Both the position numbers and the translations under genes were made by a program. A stretch of 64,000 nt of DNA from the NCBI RefSeq assembly GCF_001514215.1, contig NZ_KQ948872.1, forward strand, positions 42,945 through 106,944, in the 5' to 3' direction. Positions 31,193 to 40,527 of the stretch are shown one piece after another (position 1 is the first letter of the stretch; each line of letters begins with the position of its first letter). The notes under the pieces were generated by a model that was not told where the DNA came from, searched no databases, and was given only the letters and a program-made list of their open reading frames with translations. Origin of the DNA: Streptomyces bungoensis. Its GTDB lineage: Bacteria > Actinomycetota > Actinomycetes > Streptomycetales > Streptomycetaceae.

Positions 31193-33291
31193 CACGCCTC
31201 CCCGCTCCGGTCGTCCGCGCCGCCGGCCCCCTGGCCGTCGTCGGGGCCGTCCATCGGGCGCCCGGCCAGCGCCGCCGCCGGCCAGTCCCGCGACGCCCGC
31301 CACAGCAGCGCGTTGCCCGCCGGCCGCAGGTTGGACAGCTGCTCCAGCTCGAAGCGGAGCCGGTCGCACACCTTCGCGTCGGGCAGCACCAGCGGATCGG
31401 CCAGCAGCCACACCGCGTGCAGCAGCCGGCGGATCCGCAGGTGCAGGACGGCGTCCACGCCCTCCGGCGGCTCCTGCCCGGCGTCCGTGCGGCCCAGCGC
31501 CACGGCGGCCCGCCGGTCGCCGGGGCCGGTGGAGTCGCGCCCCTCGGCGTCGTGCGCGTGGAAGTAGGGCGCGGACGCGACGAAGCGCAGGGTGCGCAGC
31601 CAGGCGCGGGTGTCCAGCGACAGGAAGCCGTCCCGCAGGTGGGCGACCGCCGACTCGGTCCGGCCGAGGGCGAGTTCGTGGTGGAGCCGGTAGGGGGCGT
31701 GCTCCGGGTCCGGGTAGTGGGCGCTCAGCGTCTCGTGCGCCGTGCGCCAGGAGGCGTGGTCGGGGTCCCGCAGGTGCAGCCGGAGCAGCAGCAGGGTCCG
31801 CACGAACGGGTCGCCGACGAACCGGCCCGGCACGGTCGGCAGCCCCTCCTCGGCCAGCCGGGTCTGCAGGGCCCGTACGTCCGCCGGGCCGAAGGTGTCC
31901 GGCAGCAGGGCCGCGGCCAGCGCGCACGCCGAGTCGTGGTCGTGGGCGGCGGCCAGCACGGTCAGCTCCTCCAGGTGCTCGGCCGGGACCAGCCGGTCGA
32001 GCAGCGCCTGGTAGGTGGGTACGGCCGGCCGGTCCTCGGCCGGCCGCACGCCGGCGGTGAGCAGCTCGCCCAGCGAGGACGCCCCGGGCAGGTTCTGCGC
32101 GGCGGACTCGGCGAGCAGGACGATGCCCAGCGGGTTGCCGCCCGTCAGCCGGTGCGTGGCGTGCGGCAGTTGGGGCGGGACGGGGGTGTCGCCGCAGACC
32201 GCGCCGATCAGGTGCAGGGTGTCGTCCGGGGTGAGCGGGGCGAGCGCGACGAGCAGCGCGCGCGACGAGGGGGCCGCCTCCGGGGCCCAGCCGCTGCGCC
32301 GGGCCACCTCCGCGAGCTCCCGCCGGACCGCGCTGCGCAGGCTCTCGCGGCCCTCCCCGCGCCGGGCCGCGACGAACGCGACCTGGTCGGTGACGCCCTC
32401 GGCGCGGTCGCGCAGCACGGCCTCCACGAGCCCCGGGCCGGGCGCGGTCTGCGCGTTGTCGATCAGCACCAGCGGCCGGCCGAGGCGCTGCATGCGCGGC
32501 AGCACGCCCGCGTACGCCTCCGTCAGGTCGGCGAGCAGCGCCCGCACCAGGTACCGCTCGGCGTGCTCCCGGGAGGTGCCGCCGGCCCGGAAGTGCCCCG
32601 ACAGCAGCATCAGGCCGCGCTGGGCGTGCCCGCCCGCGTTCGGATACGTCCGGTACCACACCGACGCCTTCTGGTGGCGGCGGCTGGTGAAGCCCTCGGC
32701 GACCGACTCCAGGGTCGCCTCGATCGCGCCGGACAGCAGCGGGCCGGTGCCGGTGGCCGCGGCCACCACCTTGGCCGCCACCTTCCCGGCCCAGCGCCCG
32801 GCCAGGCCGCTGACCCACGAGCCGCTCTCGTTCAGCAGCAGGATCCGCTCGACCTCCCGGCGGATCCGCTCGGAGTCGGCGTCGCCCCAGCCGCCCGCCG
32901 CCACGGCCACCAGGCCCGACATCAGCCGCGGGAAGGTGATCCGTCCGGCCCCCGTCACCGGTGCCGCGAGCTGCTCGGCGATCACCAGCAGTCCCTGGGC
33001 GACCGGCGACCACGACTCGGCGGGCCGCTCGGCGGGCGGACCCGCGAACTGCGGCTCCGCGCAGTCGATCAGCGCGACCGGCGTGTGCCCCCGGTAGGCG
33101 TCCAGCAGCTCGCCCAGCACCGCGCTCTTGCCCAGGCCCCGGGCGCCCGTGAGCACCACGAAGGGCAGCTCCTGCGGGTGCTCCACCGGATGCCCGCGGT
33201 GGTGGTGGGGGCGCAGCCCCACGAGCCGGGGCGCGAGACCGGCCGGATCGGCATCGAACAACGCACCGCGCCCATGCAGATGTCTGCCCAC
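31192..33291 (-). CDS. STAND-like P-loop NTPase (AAA) coupled to the receptor
   Basis: 699 aa cytosolic protein. Walker A TGARGLGKS (residues about 48-56), Walker B PLVLIDNAQ (near 270), an arginine-rich sensor region (FVAARRGEGRESLR) and GNPLG motif (LTGGNPLGIVL, near 390) typical of STAND/NACHT-like modules. The helical C-terminal part (450-699) may be a sensor/repeat region. It lacks an N-terminal effector domain. Start ATG 33291 (frame could begin slightly later). A signalling or anti-phage role is conceivable but unproven. Confidence 0.8.
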   Translation of the reverse strand: MGRHLHGRGALFDADPAGLAPRLVGLRPHHHRGHPVEHPQELPFVVLTGARGLGKSAVLGELLDAYRGHTPVALIDCAEPQFAGPPAERPAESWSPVAQGLLVIAEQLAAPVTGAGRITFPRLMSGLVAVAAGGWGDADSERIRREVERILLLNESGSWVSGLAGRWAGKVAAKVVAAATGTGPLLSGAIEATLESVAEGFTSRRHQKASVWYRTYPNAGGHAQRGLMLLSGHFRAGGTSREHAERYLVRALLADLTEAYAGVLPRMQRLGRPLVLIDNAQTAPGPGLVEAVLRDRAEGVTDQVAFVAARRGEGRESLRSAVRRELAEVARRSGWAPEAAPSSRALLVALAPLTPDDTLHLIGAVCGDTPVPPQLPHATHRLTGGNPLGIVLLAESAAQNLPGASSLGELLTAGVRPAEDRPAVPTYQALLDRLVPAEHLEELTVLAAAHDHDSACALAAALLPDTFGPADVRALQTRLAEEGLPTVPGRFVGDPFVRTLLLLRLHLRDPDHASWRTAHETLSAHYPDPEHAPYRLHHELALGRTESAVAHLRDGFLSLDTRAWLRTLRFVASAPYFHAHDAEGRDSTGPGDRRAAVALGRTDAGQEPPEGVDAVLHLRIRRLLHAVWLLADPLVLPDAKVCDRLRFELEQLSNLRPAGNALLWRASRDWPAAALAGRPMDGPDDGQGAGGADDRSGEA

Positions 33292-33407
33292 CGCACCCCC
33301 CTCAACAGCAGTGTAGGAAGGGGAAGTTGCACCGGGCCAGGGTCAGTGGTGTCCGTTGGGTCACGAAACAGTCGCGGTGCGTACGGAAGGCCGGCGTCCG
33401 CCGCCGG

Positions 33408-33857
33408 TCACGCGCCGATGTCCTCGTTCCACAGGGCCGGGTGGTCCGCGACGAAGTCCCGCATCAGGGCGACGCACGCGGGGTCGTCGAGCAGGACGAT
33501 CTCCACGCCGTGCTCGGCCAGCCAGCGGTGCCCGCCCTCGAAGGTGACGGCCTCCCCGATCACCACCCGGGAGATGCCGAACTGCCGGACCAGGCCGCTG
33601 CAGTACCAGCACGGGGAGAGGGTGGTCACCATCGTCGTCCCGCGGTACGAGGGCCGCCGCCCCGCCGCCCGGAACGCGGCCGTCTCCGCGTGCAGGGAGG
33701 GGTCGCCGTCCTGCACCCGGCGGTTGTGCCCCCGCCCGAGCAGCGCGCCGTCCGGCCCGTACAGCGCGGCCCCGATCGGGATCCCGCCCTCGGCGAGCCC
33801 GGCCCGCGCCTCCTCCAGCGCGGTCCCGAGCCAGGAGCGGGCCAGTTCCTGGTCCAT
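33408..33857 (-). CDS. cytidine/deoxycytidylate-type nucleoside deaminase
   Basis: 149 aa zinc deaminase: HAE (SLHAETAAF) supplies the zinc His and catalytic Glu, PCWYCSG the two zinc cysteines. Length and motif layout resemble cytosine/guanine deaminases (yeast FCY1 type). It hydrolytically removes an amino group from a base or nucleoside; the exact substrate is not determinable. 49 bp upstream of the oxidoreductase gene on the same strand. Confidence 0.9.
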   Translation of the reverse strand: MDQELARSWLGTALEEARAGLAEGGIPIGAALYGPDGALLGRGHNRRVQDGDPSLHAETAAFRAAGRRPSYRGTTMVTTLSPCWYCSGLVRQFGISRVVIGEAVTFEGGHRWLAEHGVEIVLLDDPACVALMRDFVADHPALWNEDIGA

Positions 33858-33906
33858 GGGATCACTGTGCGGCAGGACGGGCGCCGGGGCAACGAGCCTG
33901 GGCTCC

Positions 33907-34875
33907 TCAGACCCGCAGCAGCAGCTTGCCCGTGCTCGTGCGCGAGCCCATCAGGCGGTGGGCCTCCGCCGCCTCCTCCAGGGGGAACTCGGCCGTCACC
34001 GGCAGGGACACCGTGCCGTCGGCCGCGGTGGCGAAGGCCAGTTCGGACAGGCGGCGCAGGGCGGCCGGGGCCGTCCGGGCGAGAGTGAGGATGGAGAAGC
34101 CGGAGACCGAGACGCCGAGCGGGTACAGCTCCGGCTGGCCCACGCTCCACGGCTCGGCCGAGCTCGCGTTGCCGAAGGAGACCAGGCGGCCGAAGACGGC
34201 CAGGGAGGCGAGGCCCGCGCGCAGGGTGTCCCCGCCGACCGGGTCGAGGACCAGGTCGACGCCCCGGCCGCCGGTCGCCTGCCGCACCGGCTCCTGGAAG
34301 GCGCCGGTGAACACCTCGTCGTAGCCGTGCTCCTTGGCGTACGCGGCCTTCGCCGCCGAGGACACCACGCCGTACACCGCCCCCGCGCCCGCAGCCCGCG
34401 CCAGCCGGCCCGCCGCCGTGCCGACCCCGCCGGCCGCTCCCTGGACGAGCACCGTCTCGCCCGGCTGGAGCCGGCCCACGGAGTGGATCAGGGCGTAGGC
34501 CGTCGGCAGGACCGTCGGGAGGGTGGCCGCCGTGCGCAGGTCCATGCCCGGCGGGAGCGGGAAGACGGTGGCCGCCTCGGCCACGGCGACCTCCGCGTAG
34601 GCCCCGCCCTCGGTGAGCGCCGCGACCTCCTGGCCGACGGTGAGACCGGTGACCCCCGCGCCCAGCGCCCGCACCCGGCCGGAGACCTCCAGGCCGGGGA
34701 CGTACGGCAGGCGCGGCACGCGGTAGCCCTCCGCGCGGGCCTTGAGGTCGGCGAAGTTGACGCCCGTGTACGCCACGTCGACGCTCACCTGCCCGGGGCC
34801 GGGCTCGGGCACCTCGGCCGCGACCGCCCTGAGGACCTCGGGACCGCCGTACTGCTGGAACTCGACCGCACGCAT
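33907..34875 (-). CDS. zinc-independent NADPH:quinone oxidoreductase (MDR family)
   Basis: 322 aa, ATG 34875. GroES-like N-domain (MRAVEFQQYGGPEVL, GVNFADLKAR), Rossmann fold with the quinone-reductase signature VLVQGAAGGVGTAAGRLARA and a C-terminal GKLLLRV end. No zinc ligands, as in quinone oxidoreductases. Reduces quinones or enals with NADPH. Confidence 0.93.
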   Translation of the reverse strand: MRAVEFQQYGGPEVLRAVAAEVPEPGPGQVSVDVAYTGVNFADLKARAEGYRVPRLPYVPGLEVSGRVRALGAGVTGLTVGQEVAALTEGGAYAEVAVAEAATVFPLPPGMDLRTAATLPTVLPTAYALIHSVGRLQPGETVLVQGAAGGVGTAAGRLARAAGAGAVYGVVSSAAKAAYAKEHGYDEVFTGAFQEPVRQATGGRGVDLVLDPVGGDTLRAGLASLAVFGRLVSFGNASSAEPWSVGQPELYPLGVSVSGFSILTLARTAPAALRRLSELAFATAADGTVSLPVTAEFPLEEAAEAHRLMGSRTSTGKLLLRV

Positions 34876-35058
34876 GCCACACTCCCGGCTCGGCAAAGGC
34901 TCATGGTGTTCGTCGACGAGCGAACACATGGTGAGTGTATGACGCTTATCGAACACTCGGCAAGCGGCCGGGGTCATCGGCGGCGCCGATGACCCCATCG
35001 GCACAGCGCCCCGCCGGCGCGTAGACCTGCGCCTGCAACCGTTCGTAACGTCGTCGGC

Positions 35059-36042
35059 ATGACCCCACAGACCACGGGCCAGATCACGGGACAGGCCACC
35101 GGACAGGCCTCCGGCACGGCCCAGTTGACGGCCGCGATGATGCTCTCCGGCACCCTCGGCGTCTTCGTCGTCGAGTCCGGCGCCCCGCCCTTCGACGTCG
35201 TCTTCTTCCGCGTCCTGTTCGGCGCCGTGGCGCTCGGCGGCTACGTCACCGCCCGGGGCATGCTGCGCGGCCACGGCTTCACCCGGCGCACCCTCGCACT
35301 CGCCGTCCTCGGCGGGGTGCTCATCGTCCTGAACTGGGTGCTGCTCTTCGAGTCGTACGAGAACACGTCGATCTCGGTCGCCACGGTCGTCTACCACACG
35401 CAGCCCTTCTACGTGGTCCTCCTCGGCGCCCTCCTCTTCCGGGAGCGGCTCACCGCCGCCCGGGCCGGCTGGATCGCCGTCGCCTTCGCCGGGCTGGTCC
35501 TCGTCTCCGGGGTGACCCCGGCCGACTTCACCGGCGGCGGCGCGTACCTCACCGGCATCGGCCAGGCCCTCCTCGCCGCGCTGCTCTACGGCCTGTCCAC
35601 CCTGGTGACGAAGCGGATCACCGGCGTGCGCCCGCACCTGATCGCCCTCGTCCAGGTGCTGGTCGGCATCCCGCTGCTGCTGCCCCTCGCGGACTTCGGC
35701 GCCATGCGCGGCACCGGCTGGGGCTGGGGCTGGCTGGCCGGCCTCGGACTGATCCACACCGGGCTCATGTACGTCCTCATGTACGCCGCCTACGCCAAGC
35801 TGCCCACCGCGAAGATCGCCGTCCTGGCCTTCGTCTACCCGGCCGTCGCGATGGTCATGGACTGGGCGGTGTACGGCCACCACATCGGGATCGTCCAGGC
35901 ACTCGGCGTCCCGCTGATCGTGACCGCGAGCCTCAAGGTCACCCTTGCTCGGCCACCAGCCGCCGCGCCTGCTCCACGAACAGCCGGGCGTGCGCCGGAA
36001 GCCGCTTTCCGGCCCGCCACGCCAGCTGCGTGCGAAGCGTGA
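35059..36042 (+). CDS. EamA/DMT-family transporter
   Basis: 327 aa. Ten predicted helices in two EamA repeats after a repetitive N-terminus (TGQITGQATGQASGT). SYENTSISVATVVYHTQPFYVVLLGALLFRERL closes repeat 1, YAAYAKLPTAKIAVLAFVYPAVAM repeat 2. Likely exporter of amino acids or metabolites. Its last 104 bp overlap the 3' end of the convergent lysR gene; the tail past helix 10 (35 residues) is proline/alanine-rich and encoded entirely within that overlap. Confidence 0.9.
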   Translation: MTPQTTGQITGQATGQASGTAQLTAAMMLSGTLGVFVVESGAPPFDVVFFRVLFGAVALGGYVTARGMLRGHGFTRRTLALAVLGGVLIVLNWVLLFESYENTSISVATVVYHTQPFYVVLLGALLFRERLTAARAGWIAVAFAGLVLVSGVTPADFTGGGAYLTGIGQALLAALLYGLSTLVTKRITGVRPHLIALVQVLVGIPLLLPLADFGAMRGTGWGWGWLAGLGLIHTGLMYVLMYAAYAKLPTAKIAVLAFVYPAVAMVMDWAVYGHHIGIVQALGVPLIVTASLKVTLARPPAAAPAPRTAGRAPEAAFRPATPAACEA

Positions 36043-36820
36043 ACGGCGGCTCCCAGGCCAGCCGTACGAGGGTGCCCTCCGCGAGTTCGGCGGCGACCGT
36101 CACCTCGGGCAGCAGCGCGATCCCGAGGCCGGCCGCCGCCGCGCGCTTGGTCGCCTCGATCGTGCCGAACTCCATGAAGTCCACCGGCTTCAGCGCGGTC
36201 AGCTCCCGCTCGAACAGGTCCCGGTAGGCGCACCCGGGTTCGGTGGCCAGCAGCGGCTGCTCCGTCAGGTCGGCGGTGGCCAGGGCCCGTTCGGCCAGGG
36301 CGTGCCCGGGCGCGGCCACCAGCGCCAGCGGCTCCACCGCGAGCACCACGCTCTCCAGGCCCGGGTGGTCGGTCTCCTCCTCCATCAGGAAGCCGACGTC
36401 GTACGTGCCCTGCCGCAGGGCCTGCCGGGTGTCGTCGCCGATGGTGGTGCGCAGGGCGAGGCGCACCTTCGGGTGGCGGTGGTGGAAGTACTCCAGCAGC
36501 GGCGGCAGCCGGTAGGAGGTCAGGGACTCCATGGTCCCGACGGTCAGGGCGCCGGAGGGCTCCCCGGTCCCGGTGACCGCCGCCCGGGCCTCCTCGGCCA
36601 GCTCGATGATCTGCCGGGCGTAGGGCACCAGCCGCTCGCCCGCCTCGGTGAGCCGGATGTGCCCGCCGAGCCGGTCGAACAGCTCGACGCCCAGCGAGGA
36701 CTCCAGGGCGCGGATCTGACCGGTCACGCTGGACTGCGCGTACGACAGCTCGGCCGCGGCCCGGGTGAAGCTCAGCACCGCGGCGACCTTGTCGAAGGTG
36801 ACGAGCAGCCTCAGTTCCAC
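35939..36820 (-). CDS. LysR-family regulator
   Basis: 293 aa. N-terminal HTH MELRLLVTFDKVAAVLSFTRAAAELSYAQSSVTGQIRALE, then a substrate-binding-like effector domain (about 90-290). Convergent with the EamA transporter, whose gene it overlaps by 104 bp. Pairing with EamA exporters is frequent, so it may control that gene, but the arrangement here is tail-to-tail, unlike the usual divergent LysR set-up. Confidence 0.95.
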   Translation of the reverse strand: MELRLLVTFDKVAAVLSFTRAAAELSYAQSSVTGQIRALESSLGVELFDRLGGHIRLTEAGERLVPYARQIIELAEEARAAVTGTGEPSGALTVGTMESLTSYRLPPLLEYFHHRHPKVRLALRTTIGDDTRQALRQGTYDVGFLMEEETDHPGLESVVLAVEPLALVAAPGHALAERALATADLTEQPLLATEPGCAYRDLFERELTALKPVDFMEFGTIEATKRAAAAGLGIALLPEVTVAAELAEGTLVRLAWEPPFTLRTQLAWRAGKRLPAHARLFVEQARRLVAEQG

Positions 36821-36823
36821 GGG

Positions 36824-37135
36824 TCAGCCGTCGTTCTTGGGGTCGTCCCGCTCGAGCGACCTGAGGAACTCGGGGTTGTCGTCGGGCGCGACCCACCGCG
36901 CGGCCCCGTCGCGGTGCCACCGCGAGGGCGCCGAGCCGTCCGCCGGGGCGTGCCGCACCTTGCCGGTGAGCAGCCAGGCGACCGGGCCCACCAGCACCTC
37001 GCCGAACAGCAGGATGACGATGACCCACACCACCTTCGGCAGGTGGCGCACCTCTTCCTCGGGGGTGTTCAGGCAGTCCACGAACGCGTAGATCCACAGC
37101 GCCAGGACCAGCAGGAACGGCAGATACCTCAGCAT
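36824..37135 (-). CDS. PLDc_N-type small membrane protein
   Basis: 103 aa. Two helices (LRYLPFLLVLALWIYAFVDCL and VVWVIVILLFGEVLVGPVAWLL) in the layout of phospholipase D N-terminal membrane domains, followed by a charged cytosolic tail. No catalytic domain. Starts at 37135, 241 bp divergent from mqnL, and its stop lies 3 bp from the lysR start. Confidence 0.82.
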   Translation of the reverse strand: MLRYLPFLLVLALWIYAFVDCLNTPEEEVRHLPKVVWVIVILLFGEVLVGPVAWLLTGKVRHAPADGSAPSRWHRDGAARWVAPDDNPEFLRSLERDDPKNDG

Positions 37136-37376
37136 GGTGGTGCGAACTCCCCGCGCTCTGGAACGGCCCCGGTGACCGGCCCAGGCTATCGTCCGCCGTC
37201 CGTCCCGCACCGCGCCGGCGGTTCCGCGTACGAGGTCCGGCTCGCGGATCGGCCGGATCACGGTGTCGCCCACCTGCGCGATCGGCGGCCCTCACGTGCC
37301 GGTGGATCACCGCCGCCGGACGACGGAGGCCCCCCGGTGCCCGGCCCACCGCACCGGGTGGCCGATACTGGGACGC

Positions 37377-38834
37377 ATGGCTTACGACGATCTTCGCTCC
37401 CTGTTGCGAGCGCTGGAGCGCGAGGGCGACCTCAAGCGCATCAAGGCCGAGGTCGACCCCTACCTGGAGGTCGGGGAGATCGTCGACCGGGTCCAGAAGG
37501 CAGGCGGGCCGGCGCTGCTCTTCGAGAACGTCAAGGGCTCGGCGATGCCGCTGGCCATGAACGTCTTCGGCACCGACCGGCGGCTGCTCAAGGCGCTCGG
37601 GCTGAAGTCCTACGCCGAGATCAGCGACCGGATCGGCGGACTGCTGCGGCCCGAGCTGCCGCACGGATTCGTCGGCGTGCGCGAGGCGTTCGGCAAGCTC
37701 GGCGCGATGGCGCACGTGCCGCCGAAGAAGGTGAAGTCCGACGGCGCCCCCGTGCACGAGGTCGTCCTGCACGGCGACGACGTCGACCTCGACCGGCTGC
37801 CGGCCCTGTTCACCTGGCCGAAGGACGGCGGCTCCTTCTTCAACCTGGGGCTCACCCACACCAAGGACCCCGAGACCGGCGTCCGCAACCTCGGCCTGTA
37901 CCGGCTGCAGCGCCACGACAAGCGCACGATCGGCATGCACTGGCAGATCCACAAGGACAGCCGGAACCACTACCAGGTGGCCGCGCGCCGGGGCGAACGC
38001 CTGCCGGTCGCCATCGCCTTCGGCTGCCCGCCGGCCGTGACCTACGCCTCCACCGCGCCGCTCCCCGGCGACATCGACGAGTACTTCTTCGCCGGGTTCG
38101 TCGCGGGCCGGCGGATCGAGATGGTCGACTGCAAGACCGTCCCGCTCCAGGTACCCGCCAACGCCGAAGTCGTCCTGGAGGGCTGGCTGGAGCCCGGCGA
38201 GATGCGGCCGGAGGGTCCCTTCGGCGACCACACCGGCTTCTACACCCCGCAGGAGCCGTTCCCGGCGCTGACCATCGACTGCGTGACGATGCGCAGGCGC
38301 CCGCTGCTCCAGTCGATCGTCGTCGGCCGGCCCCCGACCGAGGACGGCCCGCTGGGCCGCGCCACGGAACGCTTCTTCCTGCCCCTGCTGAAGATCATCG
38401 TGCCGGACATCGTGGACTACCACCTCCCCGAGGCGGGCGGCTTCCACAACTGCGCGATCGTCTCGATCGACAAGAAGTACCCCAAGCACGCGCAGAAGGT
38501 GATGCACGCGGTCTGGGGGGCGCACATGATGTCGCTGACCAAGCTGATCGTGGTCGTGGACTCCGACTGCGACGTCCACGACCTGCACGAGGTCGCCTGG
38601 CGCGCGCTCGGCAACACCGACTACCACCGGGACCTCACGGTCGTCGAAGGCCCCGTCGACCACCTCGACCACGCGTCGTACCAGCAGTTCTGGGGCGGCA
38701 AGGCGGGGATCGACGCGACGAGGAAGTGGCCCGAGGAGGGCTACACCCGGGACGGGGGCTGGCCGGACATGGTGCTGTCCGACCCCGAGACTGCGGCGAA
38801 GGTCGACCGCCGCTGGAAGGAGTACGGCCTGTGA
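37377..38834 (+). CDS. mqnL: UbiD-like decarboxylase of futalosine menaquinone pathway
   Basis: 485 aa prenylated-FMN dependent decarboxylase (UbiD family). MAYDDLRSLLRALEREGDLKRI start; conserved ExPxxx region near EGWLEPGEMRPEGPFGDHTGFYTP contains the catalytic Glu-Arg-Glu set. Works in the late menaquinone steps with the prenyltransferase and the flavin prenyltransferase downstream. Overlaps mqnP by 4 nt. Gene naming follows the futalosine scheme as I recall it; the UbiD assignment itself is firm. Confidence 0.92.
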   Translation: MAYDDLRSLLRALEREGDLKRIKAEVDPYLEVGEIVDRVQKAGGPALLFENVKGSAMPLAMNVFGTDRRLLKALGLKSYAEISDRIGGLLRPELPHGFVGVREAFGKLGAMAHVPPKKVKSDGAPVHEVVLHGDDVDLDRLPALFTWPKDGGSFFNLGLTHTKDPETGVRNLGLYRLQRHDKRTIGMHWQIHKDSRNHYQVAARRGERLPVAIAFGCPPAVTYASTAPLPGDIDEYFFAGFVAGRRIEMVDCKTVPLQVPANAEVVLEGWLEPGEMRPEGPFGDHTGFYTPQEPFPALTIDCVTMRRRPLLQSIVVGRPPTEDGPLGRATERFFLPLLKIIVPDIVDYHLPEAGGFHNCAIVSIDKKYPKHAQKVMHAVWGAHMMSLTKLIVVVDSDCDVHDLHEVAWRALGNTDYHRDLTVVEGPVDHLDHASYQQFWGGKAGIDATRKWPEEGYTRDGGWPDMVLSDPETAAKVDRRWKEYGL

Positions 38835-39733
38835 CCAGCGCTTCGGCGGCACTCCCGCAGCCAGGACGCACCAAGGCGTTCCTGCGCCTGGTGATGATCG
38901 AGCACTCGGTCTTCGCGCTCCCCTTCGCCTACATCGCCTCCCTCACCGCGATGTACCAGTGGGACAGGAACATCCACTGGGGCCGCCTGCTGCTCGTCAC
39001 CGTCTGCATGGTGGGCCTGAGGACCTTCGCGATGGCGGTCAACCGGATCATCGACCGGGAGATCGACGCGCGCAATCCGCGCACGGCGCACCGCGAGCTG
39101 GTGACCGGCGCGATGTCCGTGAAGCACGCCTGGACGGGCGCGCTGATCGCCCTGGTGGTCTTCCTCGGCGCGGCGGCCCTGCTCAACCCGCTGTGCCTCG
39201 CCCTGGCCCCCATCGCCGTCATCCCGATGGTCGTCTACCCGTACGGCAAGCGGTTCACGAACTTCCCGCAGGCCATCCTCGGCCTCGCCCAGGCCATGGG
39301 CCCGGTCGGCGGCTGGCTCGCGATCTCGGGGCAGTGGTCCTGGGACGCGGTGGTCCTCGGCCTCGCCGTCGGCGTCTGGATCGGCGGCTTCGACCTCATC
39401 TACGCCTGCCAGGACGTCGAGACCGACCGCGAGATCGGCGTCATGTCGGTCCCGGCGCGCTTCGGCATCCCGGCGGCGATCCGGGGCGCCCGCGCCTGCC
39501 ACACGATCACGACGGCCCTGTTCGTCTGGTACGGCCTGGCCACCCACGCCGGCGCCTTCTTCTGGCTGGGCCTGCTGATCGTCGCGGCCGCCTTCTGCTA
39601 CGAGCACACGATCGTCCGCCCGCACGACCTGTCCCGCCTGAACAGGGCGTTCTTCTCCGTCAACGGGTTCATCGGCATCGCCCTTTTCGTGTGCGCGCTG
39701 CTGGACCTGCTGGTGCGCGGCCTGACCGTCTGA
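38831..39733 (+). CDS. mqnP: UbiA-type prenyltransferase (futalosine menaquinone pathway)
   Basis: 300 aa, GTG start overlapping mqnL. Eight to nine helices. First Asp-rich motif NRIIDREIDARNPRT and second DVETDREIGVMSVPARFG bind Mg-diphosphate and the acceptor. Attaches the polyprenyl tail to the naphthoate. 55 bp before mqnM. Confidence 0.93.
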   Translation: MTSASAALPQPGRTKAFLRLVMIEHSVFALPFAYIASLTAMYQWDRNIHWGRLLLVTVCMVGLRTFAMAVNRIIDREIDARNPRTAHRELVTGAMSVKHAWTGALIALVVFLGAAALLNPLCLALAPIAVIPMVVYPYGKRFTNFPQAILGLAQAMGPVGGWLAISGQWSWDAVVLGLAVGVWIGGFDLIYACQDVETDREIGVMSVPARFGIPAAIRGARACHTITTALFVWYGLATHAGAFFWLGLLIVAAAFCYEHTIVRPHDLSRLNRAFFSVNGFIGIALFVCALLDLLVRGLTV

Positions 39734-39788
39734 GCGGCCGCGCCCCACCCGGCCTGAGAGGCAGGCGACCCACCGGTACGCTCAAGGT

Positions 39789-40460
39789 GTGAACGCAGGA
39801 GAAACGCGGCGTGTGCCTTGGATCGTGGGGGTGTCCGGAGCTTCCGGGACGCCCTATGCGGCAGCGGTGCTGCGGGCGCTGCTGGCGGCGGGCGAGGCGG
39901 TGGACCTGGTGGTCAGCCGGGCCTCGCGGCTGACGCTGCTGGACGAGACGGGCATCTCGTTCCGGGACGCGCACTGGCAGGACGACCTGCGGGAATGGCT
40001 GGGCCGGGGGGCCGACGGCAAGCCCGGCGCCTTCGAGGTGGACGTCAGCGGCGTCCGGTACTGGAGCGCGGGGGACCTCGCCGCCGGGCCGTCCTCCGGG
40101 TCGTACCCGGTCAAGGGGATGCTCATCGTGCCGGCGTCCACGGCCTGTGTGGCCGGTGTCGCGCTCGGGCTTTCCAAGGATCTGCTGCAGCGCGCGGCCG
40201 GCGTCACACTGAAGGAGCGCCGGCCGCTCGTCGTGGCCGTACGGGAGACCCCCTTGAACGGCCAGACCCTGCGCCACCTCGTCGCGCTGGACGACGCCGG
40301 GGCGAGCGTGGTGCCGGCCTCGCCGGCCTTCTACGCGGGCGCCACCCACATCCAGGACCTGGTCGACTTCGTCGCCGGGCGGGTGCTCGACGCGGCGGGC
40401 GTCGGGCACGGCCTGTACCGGCGCTGGAAGGGCGAGCTGGGCGGCGGCACCCCGAGCTAG
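39789..40460 (+). CDS. mqnM: UbiX-like flavin prenyltransferase
   Basis: 223 aa, GTG start after CAGGAG. GVSGASGTPYA is the FMN-binding start; the active-site loop SSGSYPVKGMLIVPAS and LTLKERRPLVVAVRETPL-type segment match UbiX. Makes prenylated FMN, the cofactor of the UbiD-like MqnL, so the two genes belong together functionally. Confidence 0.94.
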   Translation: MNAGETRRVPWIVGVSGASGTPYAAAVLRALLAAGEAVDLVVSRASRLTLLDETGISFRDAHWQDDLREWLGRGADGKPGAFEVDVSGVRYWSAGDLAAGPSSGSYPVKGMLIVPASTACVAGVALGLSKDLLQRAAGVTLKERRPLVVAVRETPLNGQTLRHLVALDDAGASVVPASPAFYAGATHIQDLVDFVAGRVLDAAGVGHGLYRRWKGELGGGTPS

Positions 40461-40527
40461 CCCTCGTCACTTCGGCAGTTCAGCACTTTCACAACCTCAG
40501 GCAACTTCAGCGGAAGGCTTCGATCGC

